Counted from the stretch's first letter, positions 24,417-34,139 are shown. The stretch: DNA of 48,681 nucleotides from Bacteroidales bacterium M5 (GCA_001689535.1 LUJP01000027.1:1-48681), one strand, 5' to 3'. The notes: a model not told the origin generated them from the letters alone. A program made the numbers and translations.

Positions 24417-26183
24417 ATGGCTATAAACATACTTGAATTAAGCGAGCAGGAGATTGTGCGCCGCGGCAGCCTCGAAGAGCTGCGCCGTCGCGGTATCGAC
24501 CCGTATCCCGCCGCAGAATATCCCGTCGACGCCCATACCGCCGAAATCAAAGAGACTTTCACCGACGAAGCTCCTCAGCGCGAGGTCTGCATCGCCGGCC
24601 GCCTCATGAGCCGCCGTATCATGGGCAAGGCATCGTTTCTCGAACTTCAGGACGCCGAAGGACGTATACAGGTCTACGTGAGCCGCGACGACATCTGTCC
24701 CGGTGAAGACAAGGATTTCTATAACGTGGTGCTCAAGAAGCTTCTCGACATAGGCGATTTCGTAGGTGTGAAAGGATTCGTGTTCCGCACTCAGATGGGC
24801 GAGATTACCGTCCACGCCCGGGAAATCACCCTGCTCAGCAAGTCGCTCCGCCCGCTTCCCATCGTCAAGATGAAGGACGGTGTGGCCTACGACTCATTCG
24901 ATGACCCCGAGCTGCGTTACCGCCGCCGTTATGTTGACCTGGTGGTGAATCCCGCCGTGCGCGAGATTTTCATAAAGCGTACCAAGGTCTATAACTCCAT
25001 GCGTGAATATTTCAACTCCCACGGCTACATGGAAGTCGAGACCCCCATTCTCCAGTCGATTCCCGGCGGAGCGAGTGCGCGTCCGTTCATTACGCACCAC
25101 AACGCCCTCGATATTCCGCTCTATCTGCGAATAGCCGACGAACTTTACCTCAAGCGTCTCATCGTGGGCGGCTTCGACGGCGTGTATGAGTTCTCCAAGA
25201 ACTTCCGCAACGAAGGCATGGACCGCACCCATAATCCCGAGTTCACCTGCATGGAGATATACGTGCCTTACAAGGACTATAACTGGATGATGACCTTCAC
25301 CGAGCGCATGCTCGAGAAGATATGCCTCGACGTCAACGGCACTACCGAGGTGAAGGTAGGCGACAATGTCATCAACTTCAAGGCTCCCTACCGCCGCGTG
25401 ACCATGATCGACGCCATAAAGGAATTCACCGGCATCGACATCACCGGAATGGAGGAGGACGAGCTGCGCGACGTGTGCCGCCGTCTCGACATAGAAGTTG
25501 ACCCCTCTCTGGGCAAGGGAAAGCTCATTGACGAGATTTTCGGCGAGAAATGCGAAGGCAACTACATCCAGCCCACATTTATAATAGATTATCCCATAGA
25601 AATGTCGCCTCTTACCAAGCGCCATCGCGCCGACGACCGTCTGACCGAGCGCTTCGAGCTCATGGTCAACGGCAAGGAACTTGCCAACGCATATTCCGAG
25701 CTCAACGACCCCATCGACCAGTATGAGCGTTTCGTGGAACAGATGCGTCTGGGCGAGAAGGGCGACGACGAGGCCATGATTATCGACAAGGACTTCATCC
25801 GCGCTCTCGAATACGGCATGCCCCCCACATCGGGCATGGGCATAGGCATGGATCGTCTGGTTATGCTCATGACCGGCCAGACCACCATTCAGGAGGTGCT
25901 CTTCTTCCCGCAGATGCGTCCGGAAAAGACCGCGCGCCGCGACGATGCCGCACGTTTCGCCACCGTAGGAGTTCCCGAGGAGTGGGTGGCTCCGCTGCAT
26001 AAACTCGGTGTGCTTACCGTGGAGGCTCTCGCTTCCGCTCCTTCCGCCGGAAAGCTCCAGCAGGATCTCTGCGGCCTCAACAAGAAGTTCAAGCTCGGAC
26101 TGACCGCTCCCGCGGTCGATGATGTGAAGGCATGGGTGGCTGCTGCCGCTGTGGTTGCTCCCGAAGCATCTTCGCAGGAATGA
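24417..26183 (+). CDS. lysS: Lysyl-tRNA synthetase, class II
   Basis: A 588-aa synthetase. An N-terminal anticodon-binding OB domain (CIAGRLMSRRIMGKASFLEL) precedes the class II core. Motif 2 is FRNEGMDRTHNPEFTCME and motif 3 GMGIGMDRLVML. The C-terminus carries about 80 extra residues (KTARRDDAARFATVGVPEEW onward), an extension that Bacteroidales LysS proteins also have, to my knowledge. gpsA follows after 40 bp. Confidence 0.96.
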   Translation: MAINILELSEQEIVRRGSLEELRRRGIDPYPAAEYPVDAHTAEIKETFTDEAPQREVCIAGRLMSRRIMGKASFLELQDAEGRIQVYVSRDDICPGEDKDFYNVVLKKLLDIGDFVGVKGFVFRTQMGEITVHAREITLLSKSLRPLPIVKMKDGVAYDSFDDPELRYRRRYVDLVVNPAVREIFIKRTKVYNSMREYFNSHGYMEVETPILQSIPGGASARPFITHHNALDIPLYLRIADELYLKRLIVGGFDGVYEFSKNFRNEGMDRTHNPEFTCMEIYVPYKDYNWMMTFTERMLEKICLDVNGTTEVKVGDNVINFKAPYRRVTMIDAIKEFTGIDITGMEEDELRDVCRRLDIEVDPSLGKGKLIDEIFGEKCEGNYIQPTFIIDYPIEMSPLTKRHRADDRLTERFELMVNGKELANAYSELNDPIDQYERFVEQMRLGEKGDDEAMIIDKDFIRALEYGMPPTSGMGIGMDRLVMLMTGQTTIQEVLFFPQMRPEKTARRDDAARFATVGVPEEWVAPLHKLGVLTVEALASAPSAGKLQQDLCGLNKKFKLGLTAPAVDDVKAWVAAAAVVAPEASSQE

Positions 26184-26223
26184 TTTGTTAAACCCTTCGG
26201 CGCTGCCGGATGTTTTATGTATT

Positions 26224-27219
26224 ATGAATTTCCCAGGTAAAATAGCAGTAATGGGCGGCGGGAGCTGGGCTACAGCTCTCGCTAAACTCCTGCTCAACAA
26301 TAACGATTCCATTCTATGGTACATGCGCCGCGACGACCGCATAGAGGAGTTCAGACGCAACCATCGCAATCCGGCATATCTGTCGGATGTGGAGTTCAAC
26401 ACCGACAAGATAGAATTCACAAGCGATATAAATGAGGTGTGCGACAAGGCCGACACGATTGTGCTCGCCATGCCTTCGCCCTATTTTAAAAGCCACATGG
26501 ATAAGGTGACGGTGGATATCTCCGGCAAATACGTGGTGTCAGCGGTTAAAGGCATAGTGCCTGACGACAACCTGATAATCACCGACTATATCTCGCAGAA
26601 ATATAATGTGCCCCATGAGCGCACTCTCGTCATAGGCGGCCCCTGTCATGCCGAGGAAGTGGCGCTCGGCCGCAAGAGCTATCTCACCATAGGCTGTCAG
26701 GATCTTTTCCATGCCGAACAGTTCGCCACAGCACTGTCCGGCCCGGCTCTCACCACCATCACTTCCAGCGATGTGGTGGGCATTGAATACGCCGCAGTGC
26801 TCAAAAACGTCTACGCCATCTGTTCCGGCGTGGTCCACGGGCTGAAATTCGGCGACAATTTCCAGGCCATGCTCGTGAGCAACGCCATCCGTGAGATGGA
26901 GCGGTTTGTCGACACCGTAAATCCCCGTCCGCGCCAGATCTGCGACTCGGTGTATCTCGGCGACCTTCTTGTCACCTCCTATTCCCGCTTCTCGCGCAAC
27001 CATAATTTCGGTTCCATGATAGGCCGGGGCTATTCCGTGACGGCCGCCCGCATGGAAATGGAGCAGACCGCCGAAGGCTACTACGGCACCAAGTGCATCC
27101 ACGAGATAAACCATCAGTTCGGAGTGACAATGCCGATACTAGACGGCGTGTTCGATATCCTCTATCGCAAGGTGAAACCCGCCACTGCCATCAAGCGCAT
27201 GTCGGAGACGTTTATCTGA
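26224..27219 (+). CDS. gpsA: Glycerol-3-phosphate dehydrogenase [NAD(P)+]
   Basis: A 331-aa enzyme reducing dihydroxyacetone phosphate to glycerol-3-phosphate for phospholipids. The start at 26224 (MNFPGKIAVMGGGSWATAL) puts the dinucleotide-binding loop GGGSWATA at the usual place; an earlier start would overlap the end of lysS. Catalytic-domain marks are VSAVKGI, GGPCHAEEVALG and AAVLKNVYAI. It is likely cotranscribed with lysS and pgi. Confidence 0.95.
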   Translation: MNFPGKIAVMGGGSWATALAKLLLNNNDSILWYMRRDDRIEEFRRNHRNPAYLSDVEFNTDKIEFTSDINEVCDKADTIVLAMPSPYFKSHMDKVTVDISGKYVVSAVKGIVPDDNLIITDYISQKYNVPHERTLVIGGPCHAEEVALGRKSYLTIGCQDLFHAEQFATALSGPALTTITSSDVVGIEYAAVLKNVYAICSGVVHGLKFGDNFQAMLVSNAIREMERFVDTVNPRPRQICDSVYLGDLLVTSYSRFSRNHNFGSMIGRGYSVTAARMEMEQTAEGYYGTKCIHEINHQFGVTMPILDGVFDILYRKVKPATAIKRMSETFI

Positions 27220-27276
27220 TGTAATCCCTTAACAGTCATATTCAAGTAAGAAATCTATATCTAACAGTTACTAACC

Positions 27277-28617
27277 ATGAATACCATTGAGCTGAACATC
27301 AAGAATGTTCTTATCCCCAGGGCCGACATTGACGCCCTGCATTCCGAGGCTGTGGAGTGCCTCAACACTGTAAAGAACGGCACAGGAGCCGGCAACGACT
27401 TTCTGGGTTGGGTGAAACTTCCCGCCGAAGTTCCCGCCGAGGAGATTGCCCGTATCAAGGAAACCGCGGCTTATCTGCAGAAGGAGTGCGAGGTCGTGGT
27501 GTCGATAGGTATCGGAGGCTCCTACCTCGGTGCCAAAGCCGTGATTGAGGCTCTCAGCGACAGCTTCTCAGCCTATAAAGCCAACCATAAAGGCGTGAAG
27601 ATGATTTTCGCCGGTCAGAATATCGGTGAGGATTATCTCTATGAGCTTATAGATTATCTCACCGACAAGAAATTCGGCCTCATAGTAAATTCCAAGTCAG
27701 GCACCACCACCGAACCTGCCATTGCTTTCCGCATTCTGCGCGAGCTTCTGGAACGCAATGTGGGCAAGGAAAAGGCCGCACGCCTCACCGTGGCCATCAC
27801 CGACGCCAAAAAGGGCGCTCTGCGCCAGATGGCCGATGAAGAGGGCTACACCACATTCGTGGTTCCCGATAATGTGGGCGGCCGCTTCTCTGTGCTCACC
27901 CCCGTGGGTCTGCTTCCTATCGCCGTGGCCGGTTATGACATAGAAGAACTTTTGGGCGGAGCAAAACAGATGATGGAGGCTACCGTATCGGATGACTACG
28001 CTTCCAACCCCGCTCTTCTCTACGCCGCAACCCGCAACGCCCTCTACCGTTCCGGAAAGAAGATTGAGATCATGGTCAACTACTGTCCCAAGCTTCACTA
28101 CTTCGGCGAATGGTGGAAACAGCTCTACGGCGAGAGCGAAGGCAAGGACCACAAGGGTATATTCCCCGCAGCCGTTGACAATTCCACCGACCTCCACTCC
28201 ATGGGTCAGTGGATTCAGGACGGCGAGCGCACCATCTTCGAGACTGTACTTTCTGTAGAGACCCCCGACCACGAGGTGCTCATACCCACCGATAATGACA
28301 ATCTCGACGGTCTGAATTACATTGCCGGCAAGCGTGTGGACGCTGTGAATCACATGGCCGAGCTCGGAACCCGCTTCGCCCACGTGGACGGCGGTGTACC
28401 CAATCTCCGCATAAGCATTCCCGCTCTGCGCGAATGCTATCTGGGTCAGCTCATCTATTTCTTCGAGAAATCCTGCGGCATCTCCGGTTATATGCTTGGC
28501 GTGAACCCCTTCAACCAGCCCGGAGTGGAGGATTACAAGCGCAATATGTTCGCCCTGCTCGAGAAACCGGGCTATGAGGCCGACACAGAGGCTATGAAGG
28601 AGCGTCTCAACAAATAA
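27277..28617 (+). CDS. pgi: Glucose-6-phosphate isomerase
   Basis: A 446-aa enzyme of the shorter bacterial type, interconverting glucose-6-phosphate and fructose-6-phosphate. SIS-fold phosphate-binding segments are IGIGGSYLGAKA (about 77-88) and NSKSGTTTEPA. The catalytic Glu region is WWKQLYGESEGKD, and the C-terminal active-site Lys lies in GVEDYKRNMF. It sits 57 bp after gpsA and ends at a strong terminator. Confidence 0.96.
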   Translation: MNTIELNIKNVLIPRADIDALHSEAVECLNTVKNGTGAGNDFLGWVKLPAEVPAEEIARIKETAAYLQKECEVVVSIGIGGSYLGAKAVIEALSDSFSAYKANHKGVKMIFAGQNIGEDYLYELIDYLTDKKFGLIVNSKSGTTTEPAIAFRILRELLERNVGKEKAARLTVAITDAKKGALRQMADEEGYTTFVVPDNVGGRFSVLTPVGLLPIAVAGYDIEELLGGAKQMMEATVSDDYASNPALLYAATRNALYRSGKKIEIMVNYCPKLHYFGEWWKQLYGESEGKDHKGIFPAAVDNSTDLHSMGQWIQDGERTIFETVLSVETPDHEVLIPTDNDNLDGLNYIAGKRVDAVNHMAELGTRFAHVDGGVPNLRISIPALRECYLGQLIYFFEKSCGISGYMLGVNPFNQPGVEDYKRNMFALLEKPGYEADTEAMKERLNK

Positions 28618-28638
28618 ATCTTCATAATTTAATTAAAT

Positions 28639-28699
28639 AAAAAAGGTATAGACGGCATGTCGGAATTACGGTTTTGACATACCTCTGTACCTTTTTTTT
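28639..28699 (+). terminator. Terminator of lysS-gpsA-pgi
   Basis: AAAAAAGGTA (28639-28648) pairs with TACCTTTTTT (28688-28697), with an inner ATGTC/GACAT pairing, ending in eight T. It covers the upstream part of an alternative start for the next gene and so supports the start at 28722. Confidence 0.85.
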
Positions 28700-28721
28700 C
28701 GGACATCATCACATATTTACC

Positions 28722-29510
28722 ATGCTTATCAATGTTTGTCTGCGCCGCCCGCTCGCGCTCGTCGCTGTGTTGCTGACGGCTTTCAACGCTTTCGGCTGGG
28801 GCCAGAAGGGTCACGACGTGACCGCGGCCATTGCCGAACGCCACCTCACTCCCGCCGCCCGTGCCGCAGTGGATTCGCTGCTCGAAGGACGGTCTATGAT
28901 CTATTGGGCCAACTGGCTCGACAACGCCAGTCATACCCCTGAGTATGCCTATAGCAAGACCTGGCATTTCAAGAACGTGAACCCTGACGAGCGCTATGAG
29001 GAAGCCTACGCCAACCCTGCCGGCGACGTTGTTACCGCCATAAGGTCGCGAATCGAGATTCTTACAGATACCGCCGCTGCCGCTCCCGCCAAGGCCGAGG
29101 CTCTGAAGATGCTCGTGCATCTTGTAGGTGACCTGCATCAGCCTCTTCACATGGGCCGTAGCGCAGACCTGGGTGGAAACCGCATCAAGGTAAAATACTT
29201 CGGGCGCGAACAGAATCTGCATTCCGTCTGGGACTCGGCGCTCCCGGAATCGGCTCACAAATGGAGCTACACCGAATGGGCCGACCAGATAGACCGTGCG
29301 TCGCTCCGCGAGCAGCGAGCAGCCGTGGCAAGTTCGATCGACGACTGGGCCAAACAGTCAATCGAGATAGCCAACGCCATCTACGAGCATACTCCTGCCG
29401 GTGCTTCGATGAGCTACGACGAAGTGGCCCAGTGGACCCCGGTGATCGAGCGCCAGTTCCTTGCCGGTGGCTTGCGTCTGGCTGCGCTTCTCAACACCAT
29501 TTTCCAGTAA
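28722..29510 (+). CDS. S1/P1-type nuclease, exported
   Basis: A 262-aa zinc nuclease for single-stranded DNA or RNA. The start at 28722 gives a signal peptide ending at NAFG, so that the mature chain begins with Trp (WGQKGHDV), whose terminal amine binds zinc in this family. Further ligands are in HFKNVNPDE, HLVGDLHQPLHMG and the Asn/His of GGNRIKVKYFG...NLHSVWD. A periplasmic or external scavenging role is inferred. It is monocistronic, between the pgi terminator and the yceD promoter. Confidence 0.93.
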   Translation: MLINVCLRRPLALVAVLLTAFNAFGWGQKGHDVTAAIAERHLTPAARAAVDSLLEGRSMIYWANWLDNASHTPEYAYSKTWHFKNVNPDERYEEAYANPAGDVVTAIRSRIEILTDTAAAAPAKAEALKMLVHLVGDLHQPLHMGRSADLGGNRIKVKYFGREQNLHSVWDSALPESAHKWSYTEWADQIDRASLREQRAAVASSIDDWAKQSIEIANAIYEHTPAGASMSYDEVAQWTPVIERQFLAGGLRLAALLNTIFQ

Positions 29511-29580
29511 CCGGATTCCGGTAAATCACGCCTCCCGGCGCGCGTTTTTCGGCGTCAAAAAGGCAGGATGATAAAAAATC

Positions 29581-29612
29581 TTTGGAAGAGTGGAAGATAA
29601 TCGTTAAATTTG
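29581..29612 (+). promoter_or_regulatory. yceD-rpmF promoter
   Basis: TTTG (29581-29584), 20 nt, TAAATTTG (29605-29612): one of the best consensus promoters in the window. It lies 31 bp before the TTG start of yceD. Confidence 0.75.
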
Positions 29613-29643
29613 CGGAGTTTTTTCAATCAATTTCTAAACCGTC

Positions 29644-30249
29644 TTGGGAAAATTTACAGAATATAAGCTCCCCCTGAAGGTTATGCCCGAGGGCACGCAG
29701 ACTTTCGAGTACCGTCTCGGAAAGCAGTTCTTCGTGAACATGGAGAGCGCCGACATCCATGATGCCGACCTTGCGGTCAACCTCACGGTTACCCATAAAG
29801 GAGAGCTTTACAATCTTGATTTCCAGATTGAAGGGACAATCACGCTGATTTGCGACCGCTGTCTCGACGATCTGATTTTCCCTATCGCCACATCCTATGC
29901 CATATCCGTGAAATACGGCGAGGATTGCAACGATGATTCCGACGACCTGCTCGTGATTCCCGAATCAGACAGCTACCTGAATGTGGCTTATATGATTTAC
30001 GACACCGTGGCTCTGGCCGTTCCCATCAAGCATGTGCATCCGCTCGGCAAGTGCAACCGCCAGATGAGCGCCATGCTCCGCAAGCACCGTGCCCGTCGCT
30101 CCGACGACGAGGATACCGAACTTGAGGAAACCCTGATTGAAGAAATGGATTCGATGCCCGATCCCCAGGCCGATCAGGCTTCCGATCCCCGCTGGGATGA
30201 GCTCCGCAAGCTCAAGGACAATGCCGACGGCGGTGACTCCGACGAGTAG
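29644..30249 (+). CDS. yceD: DUF177/YceD family protein, TTG start
   Basis: A 201-aa protein of the YceD family, linked with large-subunit ribosome assembly and 23S rRNA. The C-x-x-C motif is in ICDRCLDD (about 79-86), followed by an acidic stretch and IKHVHPLGKCNRQMS. The start is TTG (LGKFTEYKLPLKV, read as Met). The first ATG, 13 codons on, would remove a conserved beginning and leave a long leader after the promoter. It is followed after 74 bp by rpmF, as in most bacteria. Confidence 0.9.
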   Translation: MGKFTEYKLPLKVMPEGTQTFEYRLGKQFFVNMESADIHDADLAVNLTVTHKGELYNLDFQIEGTITLICDRCLDDLIFPIATSYAISVKYGEDCNDDSDDLLVIPESDSYLNVAYMIYDTVALAVPIKHVHPLGKCNRQMSAMLRKHRARRSDDEDTELEETLIEEMDSMPDPQADQASDPRWDELRKLKDNADGGDSDE

Positions 30250-30323
30250 GGCTCAATCCCGCGCTCTCTCTGCAAGGCTTAAAAGAAACAAAATAAAACC
30301 ATTAAGAATAAAACCGAACAACA

Positions 30324-30509
30324 ATGGCACATCCTAAACGAAAACAATCCAAGACCCGCACGGCCAAGCGTCGTACCCACGACAAGGCCGTGGCTCCCAC
30401 ACTGGCTATCTGCCCCAACTGCGGTGCATGGCATATCTACCACACCGTATGCGGCGAGTGCGGTTACTATCGCGGCAAAGTAGCCATCGAAAAGTCGGAG
30501 GCAGTCTGA
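30324..30509 (+). CDS. rpmF: 50S ribosomal protein L32
   Basis: A 61-aa zinc-ribbon protein. MAHPKRKQSKTRTAKRRTHDK is the diagnostic basic N-terminus; CPNC and CGEC are the zinc ligands (about 29-32 and 46-49), so this is the zinc-binding C+ form. Cotranscribed with yceD. Confidence 0.97.
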   Translation: MAHPKRKQSKTRTAKRRTHDKAVAPTLAICPNCGAWHIYHTVCGECGYYRGKVAIEKSEAV

Positions 30510-30538
30510 TTCCGGACCTCTCCCTCCGCGCGTGATGA

Positions 30539-30569
30539 CCGGGGAATCCTCCCCGGCTCCGCTTTTTTT
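30539..30569 (+). terminator. Probable terminator after rpmF
   Basis: CCGGGGA (30539-30545), loop ATCC, TCCCCGG (30550-30556), then CTCCGC and seven T. The short gap between stem and T-run makes it less certain. Confidence 0.6.
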
Positions 30570-30690
30570 GCGATATGACTGTATTCCCCCTGTCCGGGCC
30601 CTGCGTCTAAGCGAAGGCTCACGGTGAGGAGGGAATGCGTGTCGTGTCCGCATATATACCAAGACATACACAGAAAATTTCCACACAATC

Positions 30691-31674
30691 ATGCTTCATG
30701 CAAGAATTTCCGGCATAGCCTCCTATGTGCCCGACGACATTCTCGACAACGAGATGCTGTCGAAAATGGTCGACACCAACGATGAGTGGATCACCACCCG
30801 CGTGGGTATCAAAAGCCGCCATATCCTCAAGAAAGAAGGTGCCGGCTCGTCGTATCTCGGCGAGAAGGCCGTTGAGCGCCTGCTCGAATCCAAAGGTTTG
30901 AAACCCGAAGAAATCGACCTGCTCATCTGCCCCACATCCAACCCCGACTACCGTTTTCCCTCCACCGCTTCGGTGATTGCCCATAACTGTAAGCTGACAA
31001 ACTGCTATGCCTACGATATCCAGGCCGCCTGCGCCGGATTCATCGTGGCTCTTCAGGATGCCAACGCGTATATCCGCGGAGGCCTTTACAAGAAGGTGAT
31101 TGTGGTTGCGGCCGAGAAAATGTCGTCGATGGTCAACTACACCGACCGTTCCACCTGTCCGCTCTTTGGCGACGGTGCGGCCGCCGTGCTCGTTGAGCCT
31201 ACCGAAGAGGCAACCGGTGTGATCGATGCCGTGTTCCACGTTGACGGCGACGGATGCGAGCATCTCATCATGAAGGCCGGCGGTTCCGTAAAGCCTGCCA
31301 CTCATGAGACCATCGATGCCGAAGAACACTACATATTCCAGGACGGACGCTACGTCTACAAGCATGCTGTGACCGATATGCTCGAGTCGACCCTTGAGGT
31401 GGCCAACCGTAACGGACTCACCATGGAGACTGTTGACTGGCTCGTGCCCCATCAGGCCAACCTCCGCATAATCGAAGCTGTGGCCTCGCGCGCCGGCATC
31501 GCCCCCGAGAAGGTGCTTGTGAACATCGAGCATACTGGCAACACCAGCGCCGCCTCGATTCCAATCTGTCTGGATGAGTATAAGGACCGCCTCAAGAAAG
31601 GCGACCGCATAATCCTCACCGCATTCGGCGCAGGATTCACCTGGGGAGCCATGTATCTCATCTGGGATCTCTGA
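30691..31674 (+). CDS. fabH: Beta-ketoacyl-ACP synthase III
   Basis: A 327-aa condensing enzyme starting type II fatty acid synthesis from acyl-CoA and malonyl-ACP. The catalytic triad is visible: Cys in DIQAACAGFI (about residue 114), His in VPHQANLRI and Asn in GNTSAAS. Start and length match the family. It sits between a terminator on each side, upstream of era. Confidence 0.96.
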   Translation: MLHARISGIASYVPDDILDNEMLSKMVDTNDEWITTRVGIKSRHILKKEGAGSSYLGEKAVERLLESKGLKPEEIDLLICPTSNPDYRFPSTASVIAHNCKLTNCYAYDIQAACAGFIVALQDANAYIRGGLYKKVIVVAAEKMSSMVNYTDRSTCPLFGDGAAAVLVEPTEEATGVIDAVFHVDGDGCEHLIMKAGGSVKPATHETIDAEEHYIFQDGRYVYKHAVTDMLESTLEVANRNGLTMETVDWLVPHQANLRIIEAVASRAGIAPEKVLVNIEHTGNTSAASIPICLDEYKDRLKKGDRIILTAFGAGFTWGAMYLIWDL

Positions 31675-31751
31675 TTCCCCAGCTCGGAAAGCCGTCATGG
31701 CCCGTACAGCCCCGCACGGCCTTCCGTCAATTAAAATTCTGAAAAAATCAG

Positions 31752-31787
31752 CACTAATAGCATCTTTTCAGGTGCTATTAGTGTTTT
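31752..31787 (+). terminator. Terminator of fabH
   Basis: Perfect 11-bp stem CACTAATAGCA (31752-31762) with TGCTATTAGTG (31773-31783), then TTTTATT. Confidence 0.88.
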
Positions 31788-31861
31788 ATTCATGCGGCTG
31801 CATGTCAGAGAAACCCATGCGGCGCGGCACCTTACATAACCCCTCATAATCCGAATTCAAA

Positions 31862-32752
31862 ATGACAGAGAATCACAAAGCCGGCTTTGTAAATATAGTG
31901 GGAAACCCCAATGTAGGTAAGTCCACACTGATGAACGACCTCGTGGGCGAACGCATCAGTATCATAACCTCCAAGGCCCAGACCACCCGCCACCGCATAA
32001 TGGGAATAGTGAACACGGACGACTATCAGATAGTGTTTTCCGACACTCCCGGAGTGCTCTCCCCCAAATATAAGCTCCAGGAAAGCATGCTCGGTTTCAG
32101 CGAGGGTGCCCTGACCGATGCCGATGTGCTCGTCTACGTAACCGACGTGGTGGAGGATCCCACCAAAAATGCCGATTATCTTGCCAAGGTTGCCAAGGAA
32201 ACGGTGCCCGTGCTCCTGGTGATAAACAAGATTGACTTGCTCAAGAATCAGAGCGACCTAGACCGCGTGGTGGCCGTGTGGCACGAGCTGCTTCCCAACG
32301 CCGAGATATTCCCCGTGTCGGCCAAAGAGCATTTCAACGTCACCAATCTCATGAACCGCATTGTGGAGCTGCTGCCCGTCCACGCCCCCTATTTCGGCAA
32401 GGACGCCCTTACCGACAAGCCCGCGCGCTTCTTCGTCACCGAGATAATCCGTGAGAAGATTCTGCTGAACTATCAGAAGGAAGTGCCTTATTCCACCGAG
32501 GTGATAGTGGAGAAATTCGACGAGAAAGAAGGCACCATCCATATCATGGCCGTGATATACGTGGAGCGCGACACCCAGAAGGGTATCCTGATAGGCCACG
32601 GCGGCTCCATGCTCAAGAAGGTGGGCACCGAAGCCCGCAAGGACATCGAGGCATTCTTCGGCAAGAAGGTGTATCTCGAGATGTTCGTTAAAGTGGAAGC
32701 CAACTGGCGCAACCGCGAAAACAAGCTCAAGGCATTCGGCTACATTGAATAA
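31862..32752 (+). CDS. era: GTPase Era
   Basis: A 296-aa GTPase acting in 16S rRNA 3'-end maturation. G-motifs are GNPNVGKST (about 12-20), DTPG and NKID. The C-terminal KH domain includes GHGGSMLKKVGTEARKDIE, its GxxG-type loop. It precedes der by 67 bp. Confidence 0.97.
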   Translation: MTENHKAGFVNIVGNPNVGKSTLMNDLVGERISIITSKAQTTRHRIMGIVNTDDYQIVFSDTPGVLSPKYKLQESMLGFSEGALTDADVLVYVTDVVEDPTKNADYLAKVAKETVPVLLVINKIDLLKNQSDLDRVVAVWHELLPNAEIFPVSAKEHFNVTNLMNRIVELLPVHAPYFGKDALTDKPARFFVTEIIREKILLNYQKEVPYSTEVIVEKFDEKEGTIHIMAVIYVERDTQKGILIGHGGSMLKKVGTEARKDIEAFFGKKVYLEMFVKVEANWRNRENKLKAFGYIE

Positions 32753-32759
32753 TAATCGC

Positions 32760-32767
32760 TAACTTTG
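32760..32767 (+). promoter_or_regulatory. der -7 box TAACTTTG
   Basis: A TAnnTTTG match directly after the era stop codon. No clear -33 box; it would lie in the end of era. Confidence 0.5.
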
Positions 32768-32769
32768 CA

Positions 32770-32795
32770 GTCGGTCCGGCATGTGCCGGACCGAC
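32770..32795 (+). promoter_or_regulatory. Perfect 12-bp hairpin in the der leader
   Basis: GTCGGTCCGGCA (32770-32781) and TGCCGGACCGAC (32784-32795) pair perfectly with only TG between. No T-run follows. If the -7 box at 32760-32767 is used, the hairpin forms the very 5' end of der mRNA. Confidence 0.75.
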
Positions 32796-32819
32796 TTAAC
32801 CTCATAACCGCAGCCATAC

Positions 32820-34139
32820 ATGGGACAGATGATAGCAATAGTGGGGCGCCCCAACGTGGGCAAGTCCACGCTCTTCAACCGCCTTACTCAGACACGCACA
32901 GCCATTGTCGACGATACCGCCGGCACAACCCGCGACCGCCAGTATGGAAAGGTCGACTGGGCCGGAAAGGAATTCTCGATTATCGACACCGGCGGCTGGG
33001 TGGTGAACTCCGACGATATATTCGAATCCGAGATCAACAAGCAGGTTGAGCTCGCCATCGAGCAGGCCGACGAGATTCTTTTCGTGGTCGATTCTATGAA
33101 CGGAGTCACTGACCTTGACGATCATGTGGCCGCCATCCTGCGCCGCTCCAAGAAGCCTGTGATACTCGTTGCGAACAAGGTGGATTCAAACGACTGGCTC
33201 TACAATGTGCCCGAGTTCTATTCCCTGGGTCTCGGCGATCCTTATCCCGTGTCGGCTGTCAACGGCTACGGCACCGGCGATCTCCTCGACGAAGTGGTGA
33301 AGAAGCTTCCGGAGGCCGACGAAGAAGAGAGCGAGCGTTTGGAAAACCTTCCCAAATTCGCTATAATCGGCCGTCCTAACGCCGGAAAATCATCCATTGT
33401 CAACGCCTTCATGGGCGAAGAACGCCATATAGTCACCAACATAGCCGGCACCACCCGCGACTCCGTCTATACCCGTTACAATAAGTTCGGCTTCGATTTC
33501 TACCTTGTGGACACCGCCGGTATCCGTAAGAAAAACAAGGTAAACGAGGATATAGAATACTACTCTGTCATCCGCTCCATCAGGGCCATCGAGGCATCGG
33601 ATGTGTGCATTCTCATGATTGACGCCACCCGTGGCATCGAGGCGCAGGACGTGAGCATATTCTCGCTCGTGCAGCGCAACCGCAAGGGTCTGGTGGTGTG
33701 TGTTAACAAATGGGACCTCGCCACCGACAAGTCCGTGCAGGCCATGAAGCATTTCGAGGATTCCATACGCCGCCGTTTCGCCCCGTTCACCGATTTCCCC
33801 ATAATTTTCGGCTCGGCCCTGAACAAGCAGCGCATCTACAAGGTGCTTGAAACCGCGCTGCAGGTCTATGAAAACCGCCGCCGCACCGTTCCCACCTCGC
33901 AGCTCAACACCGTGATGCAGGAGGCCATCGCCGCCTATCCGCCGCCAGCCAACAAGGGCAAGTATGTGAAGATTAAATATATCACCATGCTTAAGGATGC
34001 TGTTGTGCCCACATTCATATTCTTCTGCAACCTGCCTCAGTGGGTCAAGGAGCCCTATCGCCGTTATCTCGAGAACAAGATCCGCGAGAACTGGGACTTC
34101 TGCGGCACGCCCATTAACGTGTTCATGCGCGAGAAGTAA
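32820..34139 (+). CDS. der: GTPase Der (EngA)
   Basis: A 439-aa double GTPase needed for 50S assembly. The first G domain has GRPNVGKST (about 8-16), DTGG and NKVD; the second has GRPNAGKSS (about 182-190), DTAG and NKWD. A KH-like C-terminal domain follows. The conserved order fabH-era-der supports the call. Confidence 0.97.
   Translation: MGQMIAIVGRPNVGKSTLFNRLTQTRTAIVDDTAGTTRDRQYGKVDWAGKEFSIIDTGGWVVNSDDIFESEINKQVELAIEQADEILFVVDSMNGVTDLDDHVAAILRRSKKPVILVANKVDSNDWLYNVPEFYSLGLGDPYPVSAVNGYGTGDLLDEVVKKLPEADEEESERLENLPKFAIIGRPNAGKSSIVNAFMGEERHIVTNIAGTTRDSVYTRYNKFGFDFYLVDTAGIRKKNKVNEDIEYYSVIRSIRAIEASDVCILMIDATRGIEAQDVSIFSLVQRNRKGLVVCVNKWDLATDKSVQAMKHFEDSIRRRFAPFTDFPIIFGSALNKQRIYKVLETALQVYENRRRTVPTSQLNTVMQEAIAAYPPPANKGKYVKIKYITMLKDAVVPTFIFFCNLPQWVKEPYRRYLENKIRENWDFCGTPINVFMREK

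Noticed and set aside
24894..26471. A 525-codon minus-strand frame opposite lysS and the start of gpsA
   Set aside because: It spans two clear plus-strand genes and shows no domain; a shadow.
29511..29551. Terminator after the S1/P1 nuclease
   Set aside because: A 4-bp CGCC/GGCG stem before CGCGTTTTT is too weak to call.
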